A stretch of 64,000 nucleotides of DNA, taken from Tetranychus cinnabarinus (Eukaryota; Arthropoda; Arachnida; Trombidiformes; Tetranychidae). Position numbers and translations under genes: made by a program. Below, piece by piece: positions 51,898-64,000 of this stretch (positions are counted from its first letter, which is position 1; each line of letters starts with the position of its first letter). The stretch lies in contig WHVY01000002.1 in the NCBI GenBank assembly GCA_022266195.1, positions 10,183,001-10,247,000 on the forward strand. The letters are read 5' to 3'. Below the pieces are notes generated by a model that saw nothing but the letters and a program-made list of their open reading frames with translations, ran no database searches and had not been told where the DNA came from.

Positions 51898-54800
51898 TAG
51901 TGGATAGCATTCGTCGAAATTTGATTTATACATGAAACTAGTGTAATAGAAAATTAGTCAAACTTACTTTGCTGGTTTTGTTAATAGTTATGCTAGTGCT
52001 TAGGCTGATTTAGTTCTGTTGTTGATTTTGATGCTGGTGTTGAAACTGAAAACGCCATACAAAACACAAAATTGACTAAAAATCATCAAACAAAAAATAA
52101 AGCAACTTAAAAATGTCCAACACAATGTTTGTGTTGGCGCTGATGCTGATATAAGGGTTGCTGATAAAGCTGTTGATGCTGATGCAAATTCTGCAATTAT
52201 TATATTAAATACGAAATATCGATAAATTTCGGTAAAATCAATATCGAGCAATACTAAATTGTTGAAGGGGATTGACCTTAAATCTTCAATCCAATGTAAT
52301 GCCCATGAAACGAAAACTTAAATCCAATTTTCTTTCCTCCAAACTATTAGCATTTATTATTATTATCATTCAACAAAATGGATATCAAGTTATATTTTGT
52401 ATCTTCTCTCGTCGTAATCTGAATTTTGAAATTCAAAGTTTTGTTGAATAAAGAATTTTTCTCACCAGTTGTTGATGTTTCCATTTATACCTTGAAAGTA
52501 TTAAATGGCTCCAAAGAGAAAACAGATTAACATTTTTCTTCGCAAAATAAATACAATTTGTTTTTATCCTTTTTTGACATTTTTTTCCCTCAAAAAAATG
52601 CAATGAAAACGACTCCCTAATATTATTATCAAGCCAAATGTTGAATCATTTCTTTACCTATCTTCATCCTTTTTAAACATTAATACTCAGAATTTATTTA
52701 GATAAATGGTTTAAATAACCATGTCCTATTATATTGATAAAGAAATAAACTTGAAAGATTTTTTTCTCTTTTTTCTGTTCAACATTTTCATCCATTATAA
52801 GAAACTCATCAATCTTATGATGGTGATTAGAGAAGATGAAATGAGTATGAAAAATCTTTTGAAGAAATGGGAAAAATAGGTTTTCATTCAGGAAAAGAAA
52901 TGAATATTGATTATGGAAAGATGAGACAGAATTATTATTGTAGTTTTTAAATTGATAAAGAAGATGATAAAAGTGATGAGAGAGAGAATGAGAATTCTCA
53001 AGAGAAACAATTGATAATATAAAATATGAGGATAAGGTAAGGTTGATGGAGATGATTAGGATGATAAGCAATAAAAGCACATAGAATGAATAATAATATT
53101 GTCTTCAGTTGGTAGTTTTTTCGCTTCCCTCAAAGTTTCATCTCAAATTATTGTTCATTCAATCTTCATCCAGTCTTCATTTATTCACTCATTCATCATC
53201 TTGCCCAATTTTATCATCAACTTTATCATATTCAGCACTATTCTCATTATCCACATAATCATCAATCCCAGTCTAGTTAGACATGAAACTCTCAACCTAA
53301 GCGAGTCACTCCAAGCCCCATCAACGTAACTTAAGATTAGCCTCTTGCTCTTGCACTTAACAAGTCTCACTATTCGCAGTCTAATTACATTCACGTGGTA
53401 AGTCAATTAAGGCTGACATTGATGAACCTCCCAACCTAAGCAGACTCCCTTCGTTGCATTTAATTTAGCAAGTAGGAAGACACTTTCACGTAAAGTACAT
53501 TTCATTACCATTTCCATCATTCAACATGCAAGTCTGGCCAAGTCAGCCACTAAAGTATGCTAACCCACAAAAGTCTTTCACACTCTTTCGAGTTTATCAT
53601 TTCAAGCTTTTTCTTGCTCACAAATAATGATGATATTCAAATGGCTTCTTACTTCATGTGATTGTAAATATTTACACTCTTTTCCAATCTCAAGTATTTT
53701 TGCTTTTAATTACAATTTCAGTTCATTCAGGTTATTCAGTTTATTCACTTGTCCTATCAACTGATCGACTTGGTTAGATGGTGATTATTCAGTTTCAATC
53801 TTTCTTGTTGGTAATATTACTTCTTGACAAATGATTATTGTAACTATTTGTGTCCATCAGAATGGTTAGTTAATGTTTCTGTTACTTGACCAAGGTAAAT
53901 AATGATGATAATAATAATAATAAAGCCGTTTAGATTGATTAATTTTGATTTTGGGTTAGAGTTACTCGAAATCTGATGATTGACATAATGGTAATACCAG
54001 TGTTATTAGATGATATTATGTGCTGTTGAGAGTTGCAGTTAATTGATCAACGCTGTTATTAACTTTTTTTGCTTCTTCATTTGATTCTTTTGCTGTTGCA
54101 AGTTTCTCAATCAAATTAACCTTGTTACTGATTGCTTTTGAGTTGCAATTGCTAATGATGGTGAATATGATGATAATGGGGTAAGAATATAATGTGAAAC
54201 AACAGAAAATATTTTTCCCTGCAATCTGATTACTTGATAACTCGATCAAAATGATCACTGATGATGAAAAGGGAAATGAAAATGAAAACCTGTTACAAGT
54301 TGCATTTAACTCCAAGCATTAGTTTTTACACTTATCTTTACCATTGAAAGATTTTTAAGCTTCGGATTCAACTAGTGTTTGCTTTGAATGGTAAATTAAT
54401 GTGAGAATAAATTTGAGGTTCAAATTGGCAGATAATGATGATGAGGGTGATGATGATGGTTTATCATCATCTTTATGGAAATCTTAATTGTATGGATATT
54501 GTTGTGGTGATGATATGAATGGCTAAATAATTGGGAGAACTGTAAAGAGAAAGGAATAAAGATGATAACGAGGGAAGAGGAAAAGGAAAAAGAAAAGCAA
54601 TTTAAAGAGAGAAAGTTGTTCTTGTAATTATTATCAGTCTGACAATCATCTTTAACCATCATTAACTGAACACACGGGGCATCATCATTATCATCATTCA
54701 ATGGCTACCAATGAATCCAAATGGATTTGGGCCTGAAACTATCACAACTGTATAATAATAAGTATAAATGGTTGCGATAATAAAAAGAGTAACTTATTAA

Positions 54801-56614
54801 AAAAAGCGAAGGGAAAACATTATTTGTTAGTGAAAATAGCAATAAATGGGAAATAAACCATTGAAGGAAATAGGAAATGTTGAAGGTTTCATCAGGCGAG
54901 AAAATGAAATGTTGGTAAAGATGAGGACCAGAATTGGGAATGATGATGAGGATAAAGATTGTTGAATAGATAAATAGATGTTGGGAGGTTTAAATAGGGA
55001 TGTTAAGGGAGTTAAGATGAAGATGGAGAGATGGTATATAAATCGCACTTGAAAATGGTTAAAACAGACAAGTAAAGTGTTGCTTTATGTGTGTGGCCAT
55101 TTTACGGTTTGATGATCAAGAAGATGATAATGAAGCTGATGATTATGAATAAGATTTTGTACATTGATAAACGTGAAAATCATCTTTTAATCTGAATGGA
55201 GTGATCAAGTTTACAATTTAAAAGCATAACCAAGTTCACTAGGCTGATGTGAAATTTGCTGTGAAAAAATATATTTTACCGTGAAATGGCTTGTCTGTTA
55301 GTGAGATTTGATGGGACGAGAGTGACTTGCTTAGGTTGACAAATTTTGTAAAAGACTGGCTCTGTCTGTTTCTTTGCTGATAATGTTGATGAGGAAATTA
55401 TTCAAATGAAGGTTTTTTTAACATGAAAAATCTTGTTTCATGTGATCGAGAATCATTTTGTTGGGTTTAAGGATTTAATTTGATGGGCCAAATGTTCACC
55501 GACTATTTCATGGCTTGGTGGGAAGATTTCAAGTAGACTCATCTTGGCCCACTTGTCTTGTTTTATTTAGTTGATGATGAAAAATGGTTGTGAGGTAAAT
55601 GAGAAAAATTGTTTCAATGGATTTCGCTATTTACAATATTGATGAAGTATATAATCATCATGTTGGCTGTAATCAAATACTGATGGCTACTTTTCCATTG
55701 ATGGGTGAAAGAGTGGTGATGAGTATAAAGTGATCAACATGAGGGACCAACATTGTCATCATTAATACTCTGTTTCTTTCAAGCAATTACAATTTGGTCA
55801 ACAATTTATCTTCTTTTCTTTACCCTTGAAACATCTTCCATCAGTTGGACACATTTCTGTATCTTTGTTTATTCATCTTTTAATTTGTTCAATTAATGAT
55901 CATTGACTGTCCAAATGTTTACTTTAAATTGCTGTCTTTGACTGACATTGAAAATTAAACTGCTCGTTGAATAGTGAAAATAAGCTATTTTACGGTGACC
56001 AATAGATTTATTTTTTGTCTGCTTTCACTATCAACAGATTCAGATAAATTATTGTTTTTGATCAACTCAAAAATGTCAACTCTAATTGTATTGTCATTTC
56101 AAGTTAACTTTTTTTATCCTCAACAGTTATTTTGACTCATTTTTTTCTTCATTTTACGTCAATCAATTAAATATTACCTTTTGCATTTTAGTTTATGTGA
56201 TGGGAATATAAAATATTAACCAGTAAATTGAATGTGATTGTTGTTTCATTTTTTTCTGGTAAAATTGCTTTGAAATATTAAATGTAATTTACTTTTGAAT
56301 TTTTTTTCTATCATTCTGTGAATTATGTGATTATTTAAAGTGGAAATTATTGGCTTATTGGATTAATTTATGAATTTTTTTTGTTGCTCATTTCTTATTA
56401 TTTAACCTGAAAAGTATTTCATTTTATATTATTAAATAAATTCAAAAATGCAATCTGAAAGGAAAAGGCTGTGGAAATAAGTTGCTATGGTTATTTGTCG
56501 AGTCTTTTCTGTGTAATTAGATCTCAAATCTACCGCTGAATCTGTTTATTTTGGTCAAATCTGGTTTCAACTTTTTGTTTTAATTTAACTTGTTCAAATT
56601 GCCTTTATTTCATA
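51898..56614. other. Non-coding gap upstream of SAP18
   Basis: 4.7 kb of AT-rich DNA with a GCTGAT minisatellite near 52135-52190 and GATGATGA/AATAAT simple repeats. No gene recognised; SAP18 promoter elements should lie at the right end. Confidence 0.4.
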
Positions 56615-57289
56615 ATGACATCAACTATAACTGCTCCCATAGACGATAAAAATGATGATAAACCAGTGGATCGAGAAAAGGTAATGTAAAAATTGTCATT
56701 TAGCCTTTAGACCAACCGATAAATTGGATTGTTTATTTTTAAACCTCGGTCCTCTTACATTGTGGCTCTTTTTTATAATCTCTTAGTTTAATTGTGGGTC
56801 TGTAGGTTGTGTCTAATCTCTTCACTGCTTATCTTAATTTGTATATTAATTAGTATATTTTTGCTAATTTTGCTATTTTTCTTGTTTTCAAAAATGCAGA
56901 CTTGTCCTCTCTTACTTCGAGTGTTCCTCAGCAATGGTCGTCATCATTCACCAATAGAGTATAATCGAGGAAATGTACCTTCGAATGAACTACAAATCTA
57001 TACATGGATGGATGCTAGTTTAAAAGAATTGACCAATTTGGTTAAAGAAGTCAATCCTGATGCAAGACGCAAAGGAACTTATTTTGATTTTGCTTTAGTT
57101 TTTCCTGATCTCCGTACTCCTGGTTATCGTATGAGAGATATTGGTTCAACATGTTCGGGTCAAAAGGGTGTAGATGATACAAAGACATTAGCTCAATCAA
57201 GATTTCAAATTGGTGACTATTTGGATATTGCCATATTTCCTCCACAATCTCGTGGTCAACCAAGGCGTGGTGGTGCTCGCCAGTATTAA
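56615..57289 (+). CDS. SAP18: Sin3A-associated protein SAP18 homologue
   Basis: Exon 1 is 56615-56680 (22 codons), the intron 56681-56899 (219 bp, GT-AG), and exon 2 56900-57289; together they encode 151 residues, close to the human 153. Diagnostic segments are REK, then TCPLLLRVFLSNGRHHSP, LQIYTWMDASLKELT, FDFALVFPD and QFIGDYLDIAIFPP-like QIGDYLDIAIFPP. SAP18 has a ubiquitin-like fold, is part of the ASAP complex (with RNPS1 and Acinus) that attaches to the exon junction complex, and is linked to Sin3-HDAC repression. It converges with ASCC3, whose stop is 565 bp downstream. Confidence 0.95.
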
Positions 57290-57853
57290 GCAATCAACAC
57301 AGCATTTCTTTCGTTTTGCTTCATTTTTCCTGCTTTCTCTGTGCTCTGTCTTTACTTTTTCCTTTCTCTCAACCCTCTCTTCTCATCATAACATCAATCC
57401 TACCAAAAATCTTGTGATACATCATAAGTCGATATTGATACCAGCAAAATTTTACTTATTTATCATTTCCATAGTCTGTTTGAATAAATATGCATCAAAA
57501 TACATGTGGATTATCCTCTTGTGAACTCAATTTGTGTTTGATTCAATCATCGCCTACATTTCAAAGCAATCATCATCACAAATCAATGATAAAAAAACAT
57601 CCAAACATGTAGAAGAATGAAATTCTAAGTAATTCTTGATTTCAGCAACGCATTTAATTTATATCAATAATTTATAAATATTTTCATCTATCAGAATATC
57701 ACATTTTTCTTTACAAAACGGAAAAATTTGATCACCTTTACAATTTTTTTTGTGCTAATTCAGATATTGAATCTTATATAGCAAATTTTCAAATTTTTAA
57801 ACAACCGGGTTTGATGACAGGAATTAAGAAATAACAAAAGATGACAGAACGAC
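57290..57853. other. Shared 3' region of SAP18 and ASCC3
   Basis: Convergent 3' ends. AATAAA-type signals for SAP18 are present (for example near 57483). No further gene seen. Confidence 0.5.
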
Positions 57854-60800
57854 TCATGGTCCCGATTTAGAAACAATATCTATTCCTAAATCGTATTGTT
57901 GGTCCAATCCAATCAGAGCATCGCTCAGTAGATAGAGTGAATAAATGAATCGACCGTATTGTGTTGGTGTACGTATAATCAAACTTATAGTCATTGGTTT
58001 ATTTCCAATGAAACCAGAACGCTTAAGAGCAATCAACTCTCGAGTATTAGAATCACCAATAATAAATATCCAATTTTCATCTTTAGCTTTGGCATATTTC
58101 GGCGCAAAAACATGTCTCCTAGGTTTAGCTTCAGGTCTTGGAGGTCGTGAAACCATGAAATTTATCAAATAATCAGTATCAGCTTCCAATTGAATATAAT
58201 GACGCGCTTTAATTGAGGTATCAGGTAAATCGAGGTCAACATCAACGGCACGACTTTCATCGTCAGCTCTCTTAATGGTCACCTTTAAGTTTATCAATGG
58301 TAATCCATTGATTGTTTGATAAATATCTCTAATTTGTTTTACATCTAACATATTGTCCAGATGTCTTGTTAAAAATGCAAATCCTTTACTGTCAACAATT
58401 GATATTAATTCAGGCAAATGTAAGGAAAGAAATCGCTTGAATTGAGGCAAAACAATTTCATCAACATGAGGTAAGGTTAAGAAGGGTGGAGAATCAAACC
58501 AACGAGCTTGAATAATCATTTGCAAAATTGAAATTAAGCCTAAAGTGGCAACTAGATAGCCATTCATTGATGAAATGTCGATCATAGCTTGGATAATACG
58601 GATTGCTTGGTCCAAAACGGATTTCAAATCTGTATAATAATCGGTGGAAGGAAGTTCAAGGCGCGAAAAGTGAGACTGAAGAAGTAGATATGCTTTGGTA
58701 TGTGAACAGTCATATGTTGCTCCATGAGTTACTGGGAAACGACATTTCTTGGCTAAATCTTCATTCAACAAATCTTCATTATGTCGCACTGGAAGCTCAT
58801 TATATTCAGCTGCTGAAGCCAAAATGTGAAGTAATCTTTCAATTTTAATATCATTGGACAGTTGATCTTGAAACATTCGAACCGTCTTGTGGTTTAGATA
58901 ATAGAATGAAGAAATTCTTCCCAGTGGAGTTGCATATAAAGTTCTGTCGTCATCTTCATCAACTTCTAAGCATTGAGATGACTGTAATGCATTTATTGCA
59001 CGATCAGTTAATTGCGAGAGGAAAAGATTGATTGTTTGTAAGTCAGAGCCGGCTAGCTCGTAATAACTTGGATTTTTAAATAAACGTCGAAACAGATAAG
59101 TCCATGAAAGATATTCAACACAGTCAGATTTGGTTGCCAAGGTTCCAGCAACAATTTCAGCGTTAATATGATCTTCAATGACTGGGATAAGATGTGACTC
59201 AACTGGGAATGGTTCATATAGAAATTTTTTATAATATTCCTTTTTTATATCATGAACCAGGATAACAGCAATACCTTCTTTGTCAAATTGAGGTCTACCC
59301 GCTCTACCCATCATTTGAAGTACATCGGTAATAGGGAAATCTACATAACGATGAATTTTTCCATCATAAAACTCGGTTCCTTTGATAACAACTAAATGAG
59401 CGGGTAAATTGACTCCCCAAGCAAGAGTTGCTGTTGTAATGAGAACTTGAATTTTTTGATTAAGAAACAATTCTTCCACTAAGGAGCGATCTTTCTCATG
59501 AAGACCGGCATGATGTAAACCTATACCAAAAGCTAAGGTCAATTTAAGATTGCTGTCTTTTATATTGTTTTGGATGAGATAATTGTTTTCTTCATCACTC
59601 ATGTGTACCCATTGTTTAGGATTATCCATGGCAAGGAAGGCAATCAAATCAAGGGCAGTTAAACGGGTTTGTCGACGAGATGAGACGAAAACTATCACAG
59701 GTTTGTCCGGAGAATGTTGTTTAATTGCTTTAAAGGTGGGTTTATTCATCAAAGCCATTCGAGGACAATAATGTTTACCAGGATAACCAGAAACATGAAC
59801 TTCAAGTGGCACGGGTCGAACAGAAGGTCTGAAATTGTAGAGACCTATTTTCTCAATTCCAAGCCAATTTGCCAAGTCTTGAGCATTGGCTACTGCAGTT
59901 GATAAACCAATGATTCGCATTTTACGTCCGGTATGACTATTGATGAAATTCGTTCGAGATACAATAACTTCTAAAACAGGACCACGATCCTCACCAAGCA
60001 AATGTATTTCATCAATAATAATTAAACAAACATCACGTACATATTGACGAGTTTGCCAAGAACGACTGATACCATCCCATTTTTCAGGTGTTGTAACGAT
60101 TATTTTGGCTGACATTATTTTCTTTACATCTGGAGTAACATCACCAGTTAATTCAACCACTGGTTTAGATAGTTTTTCTTCTAAGCGCACCCTCCAATCA
60201 TTGACACGTTCGCGAACTAAGGCTTTAAGAGGTGCGATATAAACAATTTTACAACCAGGATATACATTGAAAGCTCGAAAAATGGCAATCTCGGCACAAT
60301 TTGTTTTACCAGAACCAGTTGGAGCACCGAGAAGCACATTGTTGTCAGTATGGTAAAGAGTGTGGAATAGTTGAGTTTGAATTGGATTAAAGTGGGTAAA
60401 TTTGAAAAGCGATTCGTAGGCAGAGTTTTGTAAGGCTGTTACTGGTAAAGGATTTAGATCCAGCAACTTGGTGAAGGGTAAAAATTTTTCAGGAAGCACT
60501 AGTCCAATACAAGCTATTGATTCTTCTCGGTCACATCCTAACCATCTATCAGAATCTGAATGGATAATGTAATGAGAAGGAAGGTTATCTGGATCCAATA
60601 AGGGTATGGTAAAGGTCAAGGTTTGAGTTTCCTTCCTGATAGCTTGCTTTTTGGTAACTTTGAAAAATTCAGAATGATAGATATGTTGACTATCAGCATC
60701 TTGCATCCAAATCCAAAAGGGTTCACTTTTTTTACCATTAAAAGAATCATCCCAATTGAATGAAGGAGTAATACGAAGAGTAACTCTAAGAACAGTTCGT

Positions 60801-63800
60801 GTAATTGGTTGGAGAGTTGCTTCAATATCGAGACAAGGCAATGTGTAGGCTAATTTTTTCAATAAAGCTCCTTTCGATTCAATCCTCATTAGGTTAGATA
60901 AATCACGAGTTGATAGTTCATCAGATTTAATTTTGTTCACTGTAATGCCCAGCCGTTCGATTTTATCCAAATCATGATGACCCAAGGAACGAGCAAATTG
61001 ATGAAAAGGAGAGTCGTGATGCCACATTTCTTTCTCCAACATTTTGGACAAGGTTAAGAACTTATGGGCCAATGAAGCATATCCTCTTCTCAAGACATAT
61101 TCAAATAAACCACGAACGATTCTAACGGAATTCTGATTAAAAAAAACATTTGTTAGAAATTACTCAACTTTAAGTAGAAACCATTTTTTAGTTTACCTGA
61201 ACAATGTACATCATATCGGAAGAAAGGGAAGCTTGTTCTAGTTTAGCTCGAGATAAATAGGCCTGCAGCAAGACGTTAACTTTGCCATTTTTATCGTCAA
61301 CTGAGCCACCGACTTTTAGCCAAGTATAATTGTGATTTAAATGAGTGAGCTCGTCCATTTCCTCCTCACGAGACTGAATTAATTTAAAGTAGAATAAATT
61401 TTGTTTATTTTTTTATGATATTCAAGATTGGTGCATCTTACCTTTAATTGATCAAATTCTTGAGAGTTACTAATCATATCTAAAATAGCATCTTCCATCA
61501 TATGAGCATCTAGCAATCCATTAAATATCTCAATCGTTTTATACTTTATATAATAATGACTTGCAGTTCTACCCAAATCAGTCGGATCAAGGCATCCCGT
61601 GTCTTCATCGTAACGCACCATTCGGGCTTTGTCTAGTTCCACGGCGGAAGCAATAATCAACTCGCGTCTTTTGTTGATCAAACCGGGATCGTTAATAATA
61701 GTATCGTGAGTTATACCGTAAACTAAAGGATTTTTTGTCATTCGTACGTAGAAATAAGAATAACCAAGCCATTCAACAGCCTCGTCAATGGTTGTTACAG
61801 TACCGAGGACAACTTCAGCATTTAAATGATCGGTAATGCTTTTGATAAACTGAGATTCAATAGGAAATTGACAGGTCAAGGTAGTAAGATAGTGTCTCAA
61901 TTTATCATGTGTTGTGATGATTGTGGCAAAACCTTCTTTATCGTATTGTGGTCGACCCGCACGTCCGAAAATTTGCATTACATCTAAAACATCTAATTGA
62001 ACATAATTTCCTTGTGATGGATCATAAAGCTCTGTTCCTTTGATAATAACAGCATGAGCTGGAAGATTAACACCCCAAGCAAGAGTGGAAGTACAAACCA
62101 ACACTTTTACAACTCCTTCTTTGAAGAGTTTTTCAACTAGATTACGATCAGTACGGGTAAGACCAGCATGATGCACTGCTAATCCATATTTGAGAAGATC
62201 ACGAAGTACCCCGTTTGTTGGACGGTCAATCAATTTTTGTACTGATGGTGACATCTCAGGTCTAAACAACTCTAAATGTCCAGCCATTTGAGCCGAATCT
62301 TTGATGGTAGTAGCAGTTTTGTAAGTTGAATTACGAGCATGGACAAAGACCATGCATTGTTGACCACGAGAAACAAAATGATGAACCTTATCGTAACAAA
62401 TTTCGTCCATATCATTCATTTGTGCTGAAGGAAAAGTAGACTTGATTCCGATGAAAGTCTGCCCTAATGGAACTGGGCGAAATCTGTCATCGAAGAAGAA
62501 TAATCCTTCTCTTAAGTTAACACGTAAGAATGTAGCAACATCAACATAATTAGGCAATGTTGCCGATAAACCGACAATTCTAATCATTGATTGAGTTGAT
62601 TCCACATGACGCAGCGTTCTTGCAACTAATGCTTCAACCACTGGACCTCGATCAGATTGTAACAGATGAACTTCATCAATAACTAACAATTTAACCAACT
62701 TCATTAATTCAACTTCGCCTTTGGGTTTTCTAGTGACAACATCCCATTTTTCCGGAGTAGTAATGATCATATGAGTTTCAATAATTTCTGCTTTGGACAA
62801 TTGCATGTCACCAGTTAATTCCTTAACCTTTACTCCACAAGCTTTCAATCTTTTGGCAAAACTATCCGTCATCTCAGAGGCAAGTGCTTTCATTGGAGCG
62901 ATGTATATTATTTTAAACTCTTCAGATCCGTTTACCATTAATGTCTCAGGATCACAATGCCGTCTCAATTCATTTAGAATAGTCAACATGGCGATATTTG
63001 TTTTACCAGCACCCGTTGGAGCACAAATCAACATATTATTATTAGTATTACAGGCAGTGCTATATACGATTGATTGCACTTTATTTAATTTCTTGAAACC
63101 AGCAAATACTTTTTGTCCAATCGGGTCCAAATCTTTTTCGATGTCAATCAAACCAAATTCAGGCAAGAAATCAGGTGGAATTTTGGAGCAAGGAGGAATC
63201 TCGATTTCTTCCCATTTTGATGTATCGTTTCTTTTGAAACCGGCTGGCAATGCAATTTTAGCTCCACAAATAAATGCTGCTGACAGTTGAGCCTCAGCGT
63301 AGTTATCGAAGACAAATGGGTATTTTTCTCTTTCAGCTGGTCCTATTCGTTTAAATAATGGCCCAGACATTGATTCCAGTAATTGACGTTCCTTTTCTTG
63401 CTTAATTTTACCAAAATCATTTGTATCATAAGTATTATCATTAGCTTCATTTTTAATTTCTTTCATCATTTTCTTCTCACATTTACGAATCAATTTTTTC
63501 AAATTTTTCTCTTCAATTGTTTGTACCACCACTGATTGAGTGATTGAAGGCTTCTTGGGTTGATTAGGCTGCAGTGAATTCAGTTTAGCTAAAGCTTCAG
63601 CAGTTGAGTCTCCTTGGTCTCCTGGGTAAGCTTCTTGGTACAACGACTTGTGAGATTTGATAATTGACTGGTGATTTTGAATGATCTCTCGAATCAAATC
63701 AATTGCACCAAATCCAAGAAGATCCATTAATTCAGATTCCAGGTGTGAATGAGGTTTGCTTTTATCATTGAGCAAACTTATGATCAATTGCATCAATTCT

Positions 63801-64000
63801 TCAATATGGAACTCAGTGAGTTTGGCACTTTCCAGGTAAGCAGATAAGCGTAAATTCAATGTTTCGACGTCTTTTATTTCCCCTAATCTGGCTTTATCAT
63901 TAGGTTGAATGGTCAATTTGCTTTGGTCTAAATAGTTGTTCAATGAAAGCTCACCACTTGTGGTTCGATTAGATGAGGATGATTTTGAAGATGAGCCTGC
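57854..64000 (-). CDS. ASCC3: ASCC3 helicase (ASC-1 complex subunit 3), N-terminus missing
   Basis: Three exons are visible: 64000-61442, 61373-61197 and 61132-57854, with introns of 68 and 64 bp, all GT-AG and in frame, giving about 2,000 residues (human about 2,200). Two Ski2-like cassettes are intact. The first has APTGAGKT, DEVHLL, SATLPN and QIFGRAGRPQ; the second has APTGSGKT, DEIHLLGEDRG, STAVAN and QMMGRAGRPQ. Each is followed by a Sec63-type module. FFFDDRFRPVPLGQTF and FNFRPSVRPVPLEVH-like motifs separate it from Brr2/SNRNP200. ASCC3 is the 3'-5' helicase of the ASCC/RQT complex, which splits collided ribosomes and unwinds DNA for ALKBH3 alkylation repair. The gene runs off the right edge. 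Confidence 0.97.

Noticed and set aside
52000..52251. Ala/Ser-rich - strand ORF
   Set aside because: Generated by the GCTGAT minisatellite; no other coding evidence.
1..64000. CRISPR arrays, bacterial operons, tRNA or rRNA genes
   Set aside because: No regular repeat-spacer pattern, Shine-Dalgarno structure, tRNA B-box with cloverleaf or rRNA core was recognised; the sequence is eukaryotic.

Overview
The window is eukaryotic nuclear DNA. It is AT-rich, has short GT-AG introns (52 to 219 bp), and carries two clear host genes at the right end: SAP18 (+ strand, 56.6-57.3 kb) and the large helicase gene ASCC3 (- strand, 57.9 kb to the right edge, N-terminus outside the window). Compact introns and invertebrate-like protein sequences suggest an arthropod, possibly a mite or other arachnid. 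That placement is inference; no marker in the window proves it.

The left 15.4 kb is an endogenous Polinton/Maverick-type DNA virus (adintovirus-like). On the + strand it carries a spliced BTB-like gene, a PC4-like ssDNA-binding protein, a dUTPase, a protein-primed family B DNA polymerase, and two small unknown genes. On the - strand it carries an adenain-like protease, hexon-like major capsid protein, basic core protein, penton-like protein, chromodomain integrase, two small proteins, an FtsK/HerA packaging ATPase, a two-TM membrane protein, a TATA-binding-protein (TBP) homologue and a BIR-RING inhibitor of apoptosis. Nearly all frames are open. Visible lesions are one in-frame TAA in the polymerase and a frameshift that removes the end of the TBP homologue. 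No terminal inverted repeats were found.

The TBP homologue keeps all four DNA-kinking phenylalanines. Several of the element's transcription units have a TATA-like box 30-60 bp upstream, and the element also encodes a PC4-like protein, so it looks equipped with its own basal transcription module. The morphogenesis cluster uses stop-start overlaps (TGATG, TAATG, ATGA), which suggests coupled translation of polycistronic transcripts.

From 15.4 to 22.9 kb lies a zone of decayed element-like sequence. It holds disrupted ORFs on both strands with a duplicated TATA-plus-leader motif (16.8-19.2 kb), two candidate exons (19.6-20.4 kb), a pair of tandem paralogous ORFs flanked by ~240 bp direct repeats (20.6-22.65 kb), and a relic of the BTB-like gene (22.83 kb). 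From 23 to 33 kb nothing coding is recognisable.

From 33 to 39 kb are Ty3/gypsy relics, three LCAT/PLA2G15-family lipase pseudogene copies (two in a near-perfect 624 bp inverted repeat), and a broken BIR-RING pseudogene related to the fragment at the window's left edge. From 40 to 56 kb the DNA is mostly non-coding, with foldback elements (40.3 and 50.8 kb), a TA-flanked MITE-like element (42.2 kb), tandem repeats (46.2 kb), a two-exon orphan gene (47.0 kb) and weak candidates for small secreted-protein exons (48.1-49.2 kb).
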